From: Marinomonas sargassi
GTDB taxonomy: Bacteria > Pseudomonadota > Gammaproteobacteria > Pseudomonadales > Marinomonadaceae
Direction of reading: 5' to 3'
DNA length: 64,000 nt
NCBI RefSeq assembly: GCF_025716875.1
Contig: NZ_JAOVZB010000005.1
Coordinates: forward strand, 62,001 to 126,000
Shown here: in pieces, positions 44,502 to 54,282 of the stretch
Layout: every line of letters starts with the position of its first letter
How positions within the stretch are numbered: the stretch's first letter is position 1
Position numbers and translations under genes: made by a program
The notes under the pieces: generated by a model
What the model was told of the DNA's origin: nothing
Databases searched by the model: none
What the model saw: the letters and a program-made list of their open reading frames with translations, nothing else

Positions 44502-45254
44502 CTACTCTGCCGAGGTTGAATCTTCAGTTTCGCGAATAAACTCTTCTAACAACTTCTGCTGTTCCTTGTCCAACTCAAGGTTCTGCAAAAGGTCTGGTCG
44601 GCGTTGAAAAGTTCTAATGAGCTTTTGCTTTAAACGCCAACGTCTAATCTCCTCGTGGTTGCCACTAAGTAATACTGACGGTACAGATACACCGTCTAGC
44701 ACTTCGGGGCGAGTATAATGCGGACAATCCAACAAACCATCAGAAAATGAATCTTCATCTGCTGAGGCTTGCTTTCCTAAGACACCTGGCACCATACGAA
44801 ATACAGCATCCATCAATGTCATAGCCGGCAACTCACCACCACTTAGGACAAAGTCGCCAACAGACCATTCTTCATCAATCTCAGATTGAATTAAACGCTC
44901 GTCAACACCTTCATAACGACCTGCTACCAGAATAAATTCTGCTTGCTTAGCAAGTTGTTGCACGCCTTCTTGATCCAGCGTACGCCCTTGAGGGGATAGA
45001 TAAATAACTTTTGCGTTGGGCACCCGTTTCTTGGCACTCTCAATCGCATCTTTTAGGGGCTGAACTTTCATCAGCATCCCTGGACCACCACCATACGGAC
45101 GATCATCAACTGTTTTGTGTTTATCATGAGTAAAATCTCGAGGATTAATAAAATCCACCTCAACTAACCCTGACTTAATGGCTCTGCCCGTCACCCCATA
45201 CTGGGTAATGGCTTGAAACATTTCCGGAAAGAGCGATATCACGCTAACCTTCAC
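44502..45254 (-). CDS. trmD: tRNA (guanine-37-N1)-methyltransferase
   Basis: 250 residues, SPOUT methyltransferase with deep trefoil knot: [25 protein letters not shown] and [14 protein letters not shown], all TrmD-specific. It makes m1G37 next to the anticodon and prevents frameshifts. Starts with GTG, with GAGGA about 9 bases ahead, 23 bases after rimM. Confidence 0.98.
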   Translation of the reverse strand: MKVSVISLFPEMFQAITQYGVTGRAIKSGLVEVDFINPRDFTHDKHKTVDDRPYGGGPGMLMKVQPLKDAIESAKKRVPNAKVIYLSPQGRTLDQEGVQQLAKQAEFILVAGRYEGVDERLIQSEIDEEWSVGDFVLSGGELPAMTLMDAVFRMVPGVLGKQASADEDSFSDGLLDCPHYTRPEVLDGVSVPSVLLSGNHEEIRRWRLKQKLIRTFQRRPDLLQNLELDKEQQKLLEEFIRETEDSTSAE

Positions 45255-45277
45255 GATGCGTCCTCAGTTTATTTCGT

Positions 45278-45823
45278 TTAAAATTCTGGATCCCAGTTAA
45301 CTACCATTTCCTTCTGCTCTAAATCGATATTTACAACATAAGTCTCTGGCATGTACGGAATCAATCGCTCTTCACGATCCAAACTGCCTTCACACGCGCG
45401 GACAACGATTACATCATTCGCACCGGTTTCCATCAGTTGTGAAACCTTTCCTAAGAAGACACCTTCTTTGGTAATAACCCTTAGACCTTCCAGCTGACTC
45501 CAGTAATAATCACCTTCATCTAATTCTGGCAGCTCTATCGCATCAATATAAACATCTAAACCACAAATATCTTTAACTTGATCTCTGTCGGAATAGCCTT
45601 TTATTGAGGCTACCAAACCACGCCCTTGCAAACGCCCTTGGCCTAACTCTACAGCTTTCCACCCACTTGGAGTTTTCAGCCACCAATGCTGGTAATCAAA
45701 GATCCCTTGCATCGGATCAGTGTGCGAATATAACTTCACCCACCCTTTTACACCGTAAACAGAAGTAACATGTCCTACTAAAAGCGGCTGCTCAGGAGCA
45801 TTTGCCTGTTTCAGTTTAGACAT
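45278..45823 (-). CDS. rimM: 16S rRNA processing protein RimM
   Basis: 181 residues: N-terminal RimM barrel (VGHVTSVYGVKGWVKLYSHT) and C-terminal PRC-barrel (GDYYWSQLEGLRVITKEG). Assists 30S head assembly by binding S19 and the 3' domain. Second gene of the operon, 15 bases after rpsP; GAGGTAATATT precedes the ATG. Confidence 0.96.
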   Translation of the reverse strand: MSKLKQANAPEQPLLVGHVTSVYGVKGWVKLYSHTDPMQGIFDYQHWWLKTPSGWKAVELGQGRLQGRGLVASIKGYSDRDQVKDICGLDVYIDAIELPELDEGDYYWSQLEGLRVITKEGVFLGKVSQLMETGANDVIVVRACEGSLDREERLIPYMPETYVVNIDLEQKEMVVNWDPEF

Positions 45824-45838
45824 AATATTACCTCTGTA

Positions 45839-46087
45839 TTAAGCGCTTTTTGCAGCTTCTTTAACAAGTTGAGCTGCACGGTCTGAAAGTTGAGCGCCTT
45901 GGCTAACCCAATGATTCACACGATCTAAATCGATGCGAATGCGTTCTTCTTGACCACGAGCTACTGGGTTAAAAAAGCCCAAACGCTCGATATAACGACC
46001 ATCACGTGCACGACGGCTATCAGCCACGTTCAAATGATAGAATGGGCGCTTCTTAGAGCCACCACGAGAAAGACGAATAGTTACCAT
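45839..46087 (-). CDS. rpsP: 30S ribosomal protein S16
   Basis: 82 residues, complete: [18 protein letters not shown] at the start and [19 protein letters not shown] are invariant. First gene of the operon; AAGGA lies about 9 bases before ATG. A terminator separates it from ffh, so a promoter must lie in 46088-46180. Confidence 0.98.
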   Translation of the reverse strand: MVTIRLSRGGSKKRPFYHLNVADSRRARDGRYIERLGFFNPVARGQEERIRIDLDRVNHWVSQGAQLSDRAAQLVKEAAKSA

Positions 46088-46180
46088 CTGATTGGTTCCT
46101 TATTGCTTAACGAAACACATCTTGCCGAGTCGCATTTCGACTCATCCTACAAGAAGGCGGCATATTCTATTCGATTAATG

Positions 46181-46217
46181 AAAAAAGTGGAAGGGTGAAT
46201 TACTCAACCTTCCACTA
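46181..46217 (-). terminator. Intrinsic terminator after ffh
   Basis: AGTGGAAGG (46186-46194) pairs with CCTTCCACT (46208-46216), a perfect 9-base stem; the minus strand then reads TTTTTT (46186-46181). It lies 48 bases past the ffh stop and ahead of rpsP. Confidence 0.92.
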
Positions 46218-46264
46218 AAAGTGATAGTTTTTTTGGGGTATTTAATAAAAACAACTAGATAGCT

Positions 46265-47638
46265 TTACATCTTAGGAAAGCCGCCGCCCATACCACCGGG
46301 CATCATACCGCCCAAGCCACGCATCATTTTCTTCATGCCGCCCTTAGAGCTAAACTTCTTCATCATCTTCTGCATCTGTTTGTGCTGTTTCAAAAGACGA
46401 TTCAAGTCCTGTATTTGTAGACCTGCACCCGTTGAAATACGTTTCTTGCGAGAACCATTAATCACATCTGGGTTACGACGCTCTGCTGGCGTCATTGAAT
46501 TGATCAAGGCTTCCATTTGCGCAAACATTTTATCGTTGACTTGATCTTGGATATTACCCAGCTGCCCCATACCTGGAAGCTTATCTAACATTGAGCTCAT
46601 GCCGCCCATGTTTTTCATTTGCTGAAGCTGCTCTTTAAAGTCTTCTAAATCAAAGCCTTTACCTTTCTTCAGCTTGCCAGCTAATTTTTCTGCTTTATCT
46701 TTGTCAATTTTCTGTTCTGCTTCCTCGATAAGAGAAAGCATATCGCCCATACCCAGTATACGAGAGGCCAAGCGATCTGGATGGAATGGTTCCAGTGCTT
46801 CTACTTTTTCACCCACACCCAAGAATTTAATTGGCTTACCCGTTATATGACGAACAGATAAAGCCGCACCACCGCGGGCATCACCATCTGTTTTAGTCAG
46901 AATAACACCAGTCAAAGGAAGCACATCACCAAAGGCTTTTGCTGTATTGGCTGCATCTTGCCCCGTCATAGAGTCAACAACAAACAAGGTTTCAATCGGG
47001 TTAACAGCCGCATGCAAGGCTTTGATTTCAGCCATCATATCTTCATCGACTGACAAACGACCTGCGGTATCGACAATTACTACGTCTTTGTGCGCTTTCT
47101 TAGCGTAATCAATAGCGCCATTTACAATGTCGATCGGCTTTTGAGAAATGTCACTGGCAATAAAATCGACACCTACTTCGCCAGCTAACGTTTCAAGTTG
47201 TTTGATCGCTGCTGGGCGATAAACGTCAGCACTGACAACGGAAACCGATTTCTTTTCACGTTCTTTTAGATACTTGGCTAACTTAGCTGCTGAGGTTGTT
47301 TTACCCGCACCCTGCAGACCAGCAAGAAGAATAACAGCAGGACTTGCAACTCTTAGGTTGAGTTCGTCATTGGACTTACCCATGACAGTTTCAAGTTCTT
47401 GTTTAACTATCTTTAGAAAGACTTGGCCCGGACTTAAGCTTTTTGATACTTCTGTACCAATCGCACGCTCTTTAACCGCTGCAACAAAATCTTTAACAAC
47501 AGGTAAAGCTACATCGGCTTCAAGTAAAGCCATGCGCACTTCGCGCAAGACATCTTTAATATTATCTTCTGTTAATTTGGCGCGACCTCGAATATGGTCA
47601 AGCGAAGACGTTAAACGATTCGATAAATTTTCGAACAT
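46265..47638 (-). CDS. ffh: Signal recognition particle protein Ffh
   Basis: 457 residues: N and GTPase (NG) domains with P-loop GLQGAGKTTSAAKLAK, DTAGRLSVDE and TKTDGDARGG, then a methionine-rich M domain (MQKMMKKFSSKGGMKKMMRG) that binds 4.5S RNA and signal peptides. Directs inner-membrane proteins to the translocon with FtsY. GAGGGT precedes the ATG. Divergent from the ypjD gene. Confidence 0.98.
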   Translation of the reverse strand: MFENLSNRLTSSLDHIRGRAKLTEDNIKDVLREVRMALLEADVALPVVKDFVAAVKERAIGTEVSKSLSPGQVFLKIVKQELETVMGKSNDELNLRVASPAVILLAGLQGAGKTTSAAKLAKYLKEREKKSVSVVSADVYRPAAIKQLETLAGEVGVDFIASDISQKPIDIVNGAIDYAKKAHKDVVIVDTAGRLSVDEDMMAEIKALHAAVNPIETLFVVDSMTGQDAANTAKAFGDVLPLTGVILTKTDGDARGGAALSVRHITGKPIKFLGVGEKVEALEPFHPDRLASRILGMGDMLSLIEEAEQKIDKDKAEKLAGKLKKGKGFDLEDFKEQLQQMKNMGGMSSMLDKLPGMGQLGNIQDQVNDKMFAQMEALINSMTPAERRNPDVINGSRKKRISTGAGLQIQDLNRLLKQHKQMQKMMKKFSSKGGMKKMMRGLGGMMPGGMGGGFPKM

Positions 47639-47766
47639 ATTACCCTCAAAACGTGTCTCTTAATGGAAAAACATACGGTTTCAGTTTATCCAAGGTGAAA
47701 TTGGCTCTATTATAACGGATAAATGATTTTCACCCTAATATGTTTAAACAGTGGAATACCTAGGCC

Positions 47767-48534
47767 ATGATTCAACTATTTCTTTGGTTAGCTTGCTTTA
47801 CTTATATAGCTGCTGGTAGCGCCTATTTCTTCCGTCACCGACAGGTATCCACTCAATACATAGGCGCAGTGGCACTTTCTATTCATACACTTTCTCTTGC
47901 TTTACTGTTACTCAACAGAGATGGTTTTGACATTCTTGCCATAGGACTATTAATTACCATCATAGGTAACAGCCTTTTATGGTTCAGTAACAGAGATAAA
48001 GACCTCTCTATTTTGCTGGGTATTGCCTTTTACTTAGGCGCTATAATCATCGCTTTAAATGCCATCCGCCCTTGGGATCTAATGCAGCTTCATAGTAGCT
48101 CTTGGGGAACCAGCGCGCACATATTGATAGCATCAGGCGCTTATAGTCTGTTCACGGCTGCCTGCGGCGTCGGCATATTACTATCCATACAAGAATATCA
48201 ACTTAAGCACCATAAGCTGAAACAGCTACTTAGGGTCCCGCCTCTACAAGTACTAGAAAAGCTCATGTTTGAATTCATTTGGGCCGCTTTTATCCTTCTC
48301 ACTATCACGATCGCAACTGGCTTTTACTTTATTGAAGACATGTTTGCTCAACACTTAGCCCACAAAACCTTTTTCACCATCACTTCATGGCATATTTTCC
48401 TAGGATTATTAATTGGTCATTACATTGCAGGGTGGCGCGGTCAACTTGCAGTGAAATTCACGCTAAGTGGATTTTTCCTATTGATGCTGGGGTACTTTGG
48501 AAGCCGTATCGTCCTACAAATTTTACAGAACTAA
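47767..48534 (+). CDS. ypjD: Cytochrome c assembly-family membrane protein YpjD
   Basis: 255 residues with about eight hydrophobic segments, CcsA/CcmC-like (PF01578). Conserved histidines lie in the segments around SWGTSAHILIASGAYSLF and TSWHIFLGLLIGHYIAG, which in the family may hold heme. In E. coli and Pseudomonas the gene sits opposite ffh and upstream of a CorC-like gene, exactly as here. Function in heme or copper handling is proposed but not settled. Confidence 0.9.
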   Translation: MIQLFLWLACFTYIAAGSAYFFRHRQVSTQYIGAVALSIHTLSLALLLLNRDGFDILAIGLLITIIGNSLLWFSNRDKDLSILLGIAFYLGAIIIALNAIRPWDLMQLHSSSWGTSAHILIASGAYSLFTAACGVGILLSIQEYQLKHHKLKQLLRVPPLQVLEKLMFEFIWAAFILLTITIATGFYFIEDMFAQHLAHKTFFTITSWHIFLGLLIGHYIAGWRGQLAVKFTLSGFFLLMLGYFGSRIVLQILQN

Positions 48535-48625
48535 AAAATAATTCGACAATCTAATTAAAGTCGTTTGACAGGCAGCAAATAAGAACCAATAATCGGCTAA
48601 TCTAATTTTTTGAGGTAACACCTTT

Positions 48626-49882
48626 TTGAACGACGTGCCCATAAGTATCCTATCAGGAATACTTTTTTGCCTTATATTACTTTCCGCTTTCTTTTCCAGT
48701 TCTGAAACAGGAATGCTATCGCTTAACAAGTATCGACTAAAGCATCTTGTTAAAAATAAGAACCGATCCGCCATTAAGGTGCAGACTCTTCTTGAGCGCC
48801 CAGACAGGCTTATTGGCATCATCTTAATTGGTAACAACTTCGTCAACATTCTTGCATCTGCTATCGCTACAGTGATTGCTGTTCGCATATGGGGTGATGC
48901 CGGTATTGCTATTGCTACAGCAGGTTTAACATTAATTGTTCTAATATTTGCCGAAGTAACACCAAAAACACTAGCCGCATTCCATCCTGAGAAAATTGCT
49001 TTTCCTGCATCTTGGGTACTATCTATATTACTAAAGGCTCTTTACCCGCTGGTATTAATCGTTAACGGACTGTCTAACGGTTTATTAAGAATCTTTGGCG
49101 TCAATGCTTCACAAGGCAACAATGACAAATTAGACACTGAGGAACTTAGAACTATCGTAAATGAAGCGAGTGGACTCATACCCGCAGCCCACCAAGAAAT
49201 GCTTATCTCTATCTTGGATTTAGAAAAAGTTTCGATTGAAGACATCATGGTACCTCGAAATGAGGTAGTTGGTATCGACATTGAAGACACGATAGAAGAG
49301 ATCATCGAGCAGATTTGCCAAAGCCGCCATACCAGAATGCCAGTTTACAATGGCGAAATTAATAAAATCATCGGCATATTACACGCCCGACACGCGGCTG
49401 ACTTTTTACGTGATGCCACACCATCTAAAGCCGCACTTTTGAAAGCGACTGTAGAGCCTTATTTCATACCAGAAAGCACCTCTCTTAACACGGCACTACT
49501 GAACTTCCAGAAAGATCATCAACAAATGGGGGTTGTTGTTGATGAATACGGCGATGTTCAAGGCCTTGCAGCACTAGAAGACGTTCTAGAAGAAATTGTT
49601 GGCGAGTTCACTCCTCCTACATTAGATGAAGAGGAAGAAATTAAAATTCTCGAAGACGGCTCTTTCAGAATAGAAGGCTCTACTCACATCAGAGAAATCA
49701 ATAAGACATTGAATTGGCACTTACCTACTGATGGTCCAAAAACACTTAACGGCCTGATTATTGAAACTCTAGAGTTCATTCCAGAGCGTCCGATTAGTCT
49801 ATGGGTAGGGCAATACACGATCGAGATTCAAGAGATCCAAGACAAAGTCGTCAAGTATGCCAAACTACAGTTAAATCGATAA
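48626..49882 (+). CDS. CNNM-type transporter with CBS and CorC/HlyC domains
   Basis: 418 residues: DUF21/CNNM membrane domain (about 8-185, three or four segments, SAFFSSSETGMLSLNKYRL), a pair of CBS domains (about 205-330, MVPRNEVVGIDIEDTIEEII) and a CorC_HlyC domain (about 345-415, DGSFRIEGSTHIREINKTLN). Related to E. coli YfjD; members move or sense Mg2+/Co2+ at the inner membrane. The start is TTG, with GAGG about 12 bases before it; no ATG fits because the next in-frame one lies inside the membrane domain. Confidence 0.9.
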   Translation: MNDVPISILSGILFCLILLSAFFSSSETGMLSLNKYRLKHLVKNKNRSAIKVQTLLERPDRLIGIILIGNNFVNILASAIATVIAVRIWGDAGIAIATAGLTLIVLIFAEVTPKTLAAFHPEKIAFPASWVLSILLKALYPLVLIVNGLSNGLLRIFGVNASQGNNDKLDTEELRTIVNEASGLIPAAHQEMLISILDLEKVSIEDIMVPRNEVVGIDIEDTIEEIIEQICQSRHTRMPVYNGEINKIIGILHARHAADFLRDATPSKAALLKATVEPYFIPESTSLNTALLNFQKDHQQMGVVVDEYGDVQGLAALEDVLEEIVGEFTPPTLDEEEEIKILEDGSFRIEGSTHIREINKTLNWHLPTDGPKTLNGLIIETLEFIPERPISLWVGQYTIEIQEIQDKVVKYAKLQLNR

Positions 49883-49895
49883 GGATAACAACGCC

Positions 49896-50447
49896 ATGAG
49901 ATACTGCTCCAAATGTGGCAACACAGTCGACATGATTATCCCTAAAGGAGATAACCGTCCGAGAGCAGTCTGTCCAAAATGCGAAAACATCGATTACGAC
50001 AACCCAAGAATCATCACCGGCACCATTCCTTTATATGAAGGCAAACTATTGCTATGTCGTCGCAATATCGAGCCTAGAATTGGCTTTTGGACTCTCCCTG
50101 CAGGATTTATGGAGAACCAAGAATCCACGGCTGAAGGAGCCCTGAGAGAGACACTTGAAGAAAGTGGTTCAAAAGCAAAATGCCTTCAGCTATTTAGCAT
50201 ACTTAGCATTCCACACATCAACCAAGTACACATGTTTTATTTAGCCGAACTGGAGAGAGATGACTTCCATCCTACGGAGGAAAGCTCAGAAGTGGCATTG
50301 TTTGAATTAGATGATATACCTTGGGATGAATTGGCATTCAGTAGTGTAGAAAAAACCTTAAAGTTCTTCGTAGATGACCATAAAAAGGGTCGCTACAGCC
50401 TTCATGATGACAACATCATACTAGACCAACTCTGTTCAAAAAAATAA
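49896..50447 (+). CDS. Nudix hydrolase with N-terminal zinc ribbon
   Basis: 183 residues. A four-cysteine zinc ribbon (YCSKCGN and VCPKCEN, residues 3-30) precedes a Nudix domain with the box GFMENQESTAEGALRETLEE. It resembles the shorter NudC-like ADP-ribose/NADH pyrophosphatase-type proteins but lacks the N-terminal domain of full NudC (about 257 residues), so the substrate is open. It follows the CNNM gene by 13 bases and is likely co-transcribed. Confidence 0.87.
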   Translation: MRYCSKCGNTVDMIIPKGDNRPRAVCPKCENIDYDNPRIITGTIPLYEGKLLLCRRNIEPRIGFWTLPAGFMENQESTAEGALRETLEESGSKAKCLQLFSILSIPHINQVHMFYLAELERDDFHPTEESSEVALFELDDIPWDELAFSSVEKTLKFFVDDHKKGRYSLHDDNIILDQLCSKK

Positions 50448-50456
50448 CCCCTACCT

Positions 50457-51320
50457 TTAGTAAAGGGATATCTGCTCTTGAACATCCGGCAAATGAAGCT
50501 GCGACTGGTAATCAGGTAATATCTCAGCAACTTTCTTATCCAACTGAACTGCCAAAGTAGGTGCAGCAACATTATCTGAAGAATGAACAAAGACATACGG
50601 GGATAACCCTTCCACCAACCAAGAAGCCAATTTTTTCGCCCACTGGTCCAGCCAAAGCGCATTACTTGGTAAATCTGGGTGACCAATAAAACGTACGACG
50701 GGGTGCTGAGCTGTATTAACAGGGTGACAAGGCACTTTTGGCTTCTTACTTTGAGCGTCAATAAGGCTTTCACAATAAGCCTCTGTAGAAAATACTGGCC
50801 TTGAGTCCATAATCACTCTATTAACGCTGCGTCTAGCTAAACCAGACAACAACCCCCTTTCCACTTCCCCCTTATCAAAAAAAGATAAATGACGGACTTC
50901 CACCGATAATGGCGTAGGTAATACCCAAAGGTCACACAAAGCAAATATTTTTTCGATAGAGCGCTCATCAAGATTAGATGGAAATTGCAACATAGTAGGC
51001 CCAAGCTTAGGTGCCAGCGGCTCAAGTGACGACATAAAAAACTGCCAATCTTGCAATACCTCCACCCATGGTCGATCAGCCAACTGATGCGTAACAGTCT
51101 GAGGGGCCTTGAAACTAAACTTAAAGCTCTCATTCACTGACCGAAACCACTTCATCAACTGCTCTTGGCTAACAGAGGTATAAAAAGTACTTCCAACCTC
51201 TACTGTTGAAAAAAACTCCGAATAGCGCCCTATTCGCTGACCTGTAGCTAGTGATGAAGGGTAAAGCCAGTCAACCCAAGCAAGGTGTTGCCATTGGGCC
51301 ATTCCATAATGGATTTTCAT
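50457..51320 (-). CDS. DUF72-family protein (YecE-like)
   Basis: 287 residues of the DUF72 TIM-barrel-like family: HYGMAQWQHLAWVDWLYPSS at the start, FFSTVEVGSTFYTSVSQEQL, and FKAPQTVTHQ are signature positions. No biochemical function is established. Its ATG overlaps the greB stop as ATGA, so translation is coupled to greB. The stop lies 9 bases from the convergent Nudix gene, with only a weak hairpin between. Confidence 0.88.
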   Translation of the reverse strand: MKIHYGMAQWQHLAWVDWLYPSSLATGQRIGRYSEFFSTVEVGSTFYTSVSQEQLMKWFRSVNESFKFSFKAPQTVTHQLADRPWVEVLQDWQFFMSSLEPLAPKLGPTMLQFPSNLDERSIEKIFALCDLWVLPTPLSVEVRHLSFFDKGEVERGLLSGLARRSVNRVIMDSRPVFSTEAYCESLIDAQSKKPKVPCHPVNTAQHPVVRFIGHPDLPSNALWLDQWAKKLASWLVEGLSPYVFVHSSDNVAAPTLAVQLDKKVAEILPDYQSQLHLPDVQEQISLY

Positions 51321-51826
51321 AATGTAAAGGGTCGGTATTCGATATGGTCGATAAAGTACACTTTTTCACCTGCAGCGAGACGAATCATCACTTCATCTCC
51401 TTCTTGTTTTTTCAGGAGAGCCTTGGCAACAGGAGAATCAATACTAATATAAGCAGGGTCATGGTCTAATTCATCTGGACCAACAATACGATGCGTACGC
51501 AAAGCCCCTTCTTCATCTTCCAACGTCACCCAAGCACCAAAGAATATTCTTGATCTATCTTCTGGCAAGCGGTCTACGACCGTACAAGCATCCAATCTTT
51601 TTTCAAGGTAGCGGACTCTACTGTCTATTTGACGCAGTTGTTTCTTCCCGTAAATGTACTCCGCATTTTCAGACCTATCCCCTTGCGCGGCAGCCTCTCT
51701 AACTGACTCGGTCACTTCAGGACGCTTCTTTTTCCATAGAAACTTCAATTCAGACAATAAGGTTTGTGCGCCTTCTTTTGTAATGTATGCAGATTTCGGC
51801 GGTGATGGCGGGCGATAACGACTCAT
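51317..51826 (-). CDS. greB: Transcription elongation factor GreB
   Basis: 169 residues. N-terminal coiled coil (about 15-85, LSELKFLWKKKRPEVTESV, GDRSENAEYIYGKKQLRQID) reaches into the RNA polymerase secondary channel, and the acidic tip stimulates cleavage of backtracked RNA. C-terminal FKBP-like domain with RIVGPDELDHD and SIDSPVAKALLKKQEGDE. The long 'LWKKKRPEV' form is GreB, not GreA. Overlaps the next gene by 4 bases. Confidence 0.96.
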   Translation of the reverse strand: MSRYRPPSPPKSAYITKEGAQTLLSELKFLWKKKRPEVTESVREAAAQGDRSENAEYIYGKKQLRQIDSRVRYLEKRLDACTVVDRLPEDRSRIFFGAWVTLEDEEGALRTHRIVGPDELDHDPAYISIDSPVAKALLKKQEGDEVMIRLAAGEKVYFIDHIEYRPFTL

Positions 51827-51849
51827 TAATAATTACTCTAATCTCTAAC

Positions 51850-51890
51850 AAAAATGCCACCTAAGCAGGAAACTGCTCGGTGGCATTTTT
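51850..51890. terminator. Bidirectional terminator between mscS gene and greB
   Basis: A long stem (AAAATGCCACC with GGTGGCATTTTT plus an inner AGCAG/CTGCT) with a GAAA tetraloop and T-runs on both strands. It lies 20 bases past the mechanosensitive channel stop. Confidence 0.95.
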
Positions 51891-51910
51891 CAGTTTATCT
51901 TGCTTTAAAC

Positions 51911-52732
51911 TTATGACTCTTGTTTGTGAAGATGCACATCCATTTGTGGGTAAGGAATGCCAACGCCACGCTCATCAAATGCATATTTGATTTTCTCTAA
52001 AACATCTGCACGAACCGTCCAGTAATCCGCTGCTTTAACCCAAGGGCGAACAACAAAGTTTACTGAGCTATCAGCTAATTCTGATACAGCAATAGTGCAT
52101 TCAGGATCTTTTAGAATTCGCTCATCAGCAGCAATGATGCCTTCCATAATTTCCTTAGCTAAACGAATATCTGCGTCGTAACTAATACCAACAACTAAAT
52201 CAACACGGCGAGTTTCTTCACGCGAGAAGTTAACAATACAGCCACCAGTGATCGCAGAGTTAGGGATAATTACCACACGGTTATCAACTGTTTTCATGTA
52301 GGTATGGAATAGCTCAATGCGATCCACAACACCCATTTGTCCAGCAGCATCGATAAAATCGCCTACTTTGAATGGGCGCAAGATGATAATTAGCACCCCA
52401 GAGGCAAAGTTAGATAGCGAACCTTGCAAAGCAAGACCAACAGCCAAGCCTGCCGCACCTAAAATTGCAATAAAGGAAGTTGTTTCAACACCTACTTGAC
52501 CTAGGGCCATCAAGACAACACCAGCAAACATCAGAGCATACAAGATGCTCGAAGCAAAGCCAGCAACAGCCGCATCAACATTAGATTTCAGCATTCGAGC
52601 TTTACACCACCCAGAAACCTTTCCTGCAAGCATTTTACCTACAACAAAAATCACCAAACCAATGACTAAGCTAATTGCCCAATCTGTTACGATCGGAGCC
52701 CATTCGGTGCCCTTATCAAACAAGTCTTCCAT
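51911..52732 (-). CDS. mscS: Small-conductance mechanosensitive channel (MscS)
   Basis: 273 residues: three membrane segments (about 18-40, 58-80, 85-110), the pore helix rich in Gly/Ala (GAAGLAVGLALQGSLSNFASG), then the beta domain (PFKVGDFIDAAGQMG) and alpha-beta domain. Size and layout match E. coli MscS (286 residues). Opens on membrane tension during osmotic downshift, useful in a marine cell. Ends with a strong terminator. Confidence 0.96.
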   Translation of the reverse strand: MEDLFDKGTEWAPIVTDWAISLVIGLVIFVVGKMLAGKVSGWCKARMLKSNVDAAVAGFASSILYALMFAGVVLMALGQVGVETTSFIAILGAAGLAVGLALQGSLSNFASGVLIIILRPFKVGDFIDAAGQMGVVDRIELFHTYMKTVDNRVVIIPNSAITGGCIVNFSREETRRVDLVVGISYDADIRLAKEIMEGIIAADERILKDPECTIAVSELADSSVNFVVRPWVKAADYWTVRADVLEKIKYAFDERGVGIPYPQMDVHLHKQES

Positions 52733-52970
52733 TCCATTTACCTCTTAGTTAAATATAAAATTTATTTATTATCATACGTTCAGATTAATCCGGCTCTCAA
52801 TGCACAGGTCATATGCCTGATAACCTATCATTCCAAATTACTGCACGCTTTTTACATGAGAGCAGATGAGAAATAAATAGCTTTTTCGTAAACGAGAATG
52901 CCATGCCCTTATAACAAAAAGCAACATCGATTAAATACCAAACAATAATGTCAAAGAATGCATTACCATT

Positions 52971-53429
52971 TTATGAAAAATCATAAAGGCTTAAGCTATT
53001 TTTCCCTCTCAATAAATGTTCACCATAACGCTCTTCACAATCCTGCATCTCTTTACGGTATTTCTTTCGTGCCTCTTTTGGCAAAGTTTCCCACTGTTCA
53101 TGGGTTGGTATATGCGCGGTATCTTCTGTAACCAAATAAAAGGCGGAGATATCTTCGTGAGCAGATAAGTCCAAACCCAATTGATCAAGCAAGTGCTTGA
53201 TGCGAATACTAGCTTCCACCCAACCCATTTCTTCGGTATTTGCCACTTTCAATAAAACATTAATGCTATCAATTCGCTTTTGTCGCTCCTCTAAATAACG
53301 CTCTTCTCCCGCCTGTATACGGGCAGACCTAATTTTATTTGCATTCAATTGGCGACGAATAAACCAGAGGGAAACTAGAATCATCCCTAAAGAAATGGAT
53401 AAAACAATAAAAAACACCGTTAACGACAT
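52971..53429 (-). CDS. DUF2489-like membrane-anchored protein
   Basis: 152 residues with one N-terminal membrane segment (about 4-24) followed by a charged helical region and a soluble C-terminus; segments RIDSINVLLKVANTEEMGW and EASIRIKHLLDQLGLD resemble DUF2489. Function unknown. The ATG at 53429 is preferred to a GTG 12 bases upstream because the latter has no ribosome site. Twelve bases before the next gene on the minus strand ends, so it follows the inositol-phosphatase-like gene in one unit. Confidence 0.72.
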   Translation of the reverse strand: MSLTVFFIVLSISLGMILVSLWFIRRQLNANKIRSARIQAGEERYLEERQKRIDSINVLLKVANTEEMGWVEASIRIKHLLDQLGLDLSAHEDISAFYLVTEDTAHIPTHEQWETLPKEARKKYRKEMQDCEERYGEHLLRGKNSLSLYDFS

Positions 53430-53453
53430 ACTCAAGCTCACTTTAAATTAATT

Positions 53454-54257
53454 CTATTTCAATAATACACATAGCTTTTCACACAGCTCGGGAGTAGAAA
53501 CTAATAAAGACTCACCATCCACTACTTCTGGCCACTCATTTTGCGTACTAGCATAATGACCAACGTATGCTCCAGCTTCTTCCGCTATTAGAGCGCCTGC
53601 CGCCATATCCCAGGGTTTCACACTTTCAAAATAAGCATCCAAGCGACCCGCAGCGACCCAACATAAATCCAACGCAGCAGACCCATTACGGCGAATATCC
53701 TGACAAGCATGTAGCACGTTAGAAACACGAGCTAAGATAGTAGCAATGTCTTTCTTTACATACGGAAAACCTGTCGCCACTAGAGCGTTTCTCAGGTCTA
53801 TTGCTCCTGATACAGATAGCTTCGCATCATTACAATACGCACCTTGCCCTCTAAGCGCCCAAAAGCATTCCCCTAAGAAAGGGGCATTTACCACGCCTAG
53901 GATGCGCTCCCCACCAAGATAAAGCCCAATTGATACAGCAACATGTTTGTGCCCATGGGCAAAATTGACTGTGCCATCGATAGGATCAATCACCCACACA
54001 GGAACATTTTCATCTTGTGAGCCGAGATCTAAATTAGGAAAGGACTCTTCCGACATGATCCCATGAGTTGGGTATTTCTCTGCCAAACTGGAGACTAAAA
54101 GCTGGTCAACAGCAAGATCAGCTGAGGTAACCAACTCGTGACCCAGTTTGTAATCCTTTTGAAAAGCATTTTCTTCCCGAAAAGCGACAATCATATCACC
54201 TGCTTTCAGAGCGATACTTTTAGCAAACGCTAGCCATTCATGCTGATCGACTGTCAT
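53454..54257 (-). CDS. Inositol monophosphatase-family phosphatase
   Basis: 267 residues. Metal-binding motifs of the lithium-sensitive phosphatase superfamily are complete: MSEES (Glu), WVIDPIDGTVNFAHG (two Asp) and VKPWDMAAGALIAEEAG (Asp). Closest in pattern to SuhB-type inositol-1-phosphatase, though fructose-bisphosphate or nucleotide substrates are possible. AGGAGA lies about 9 bases before the ATG. Between an esterase gene upstream and the DUF2489 gene downstream, short gaps, probably one unit. Confidence 0.9.
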   Translation of the reverse strand: MTVDQHEWLAFAKSIALKAGDMIVAFREENAFQKDYKLGHELVTSADLAVDQLLVSSLAEKYPTHGIMSEESFPNLDLGSQDENVPVWVIDPIDGTVNFAHGHKHVAVSIGLYLGGERILGVVNAPFLGECFWALRGQGAYCNDAKLSVSGAIDLRNALVATGFPYVKKDIATILARVSNVLHACQDIRRNGSAALDLCWVAAGRLDAYFESVKPWDMAAGALIAEEAGAYVGHYASTQNEWPEVVDGESLLVSTPELCEKLCVLLK

Positions 54258-54282
54258 ACAATCTCCTAAGCCTTTTTATTTC

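Noticed and set aside
50448..50480. Hairpin between the Nudix and DUF72 genes as a terminator
   Set aside because: Only a 5-base stem with a 3-base loop overlapping the stop codon; too weak to call.
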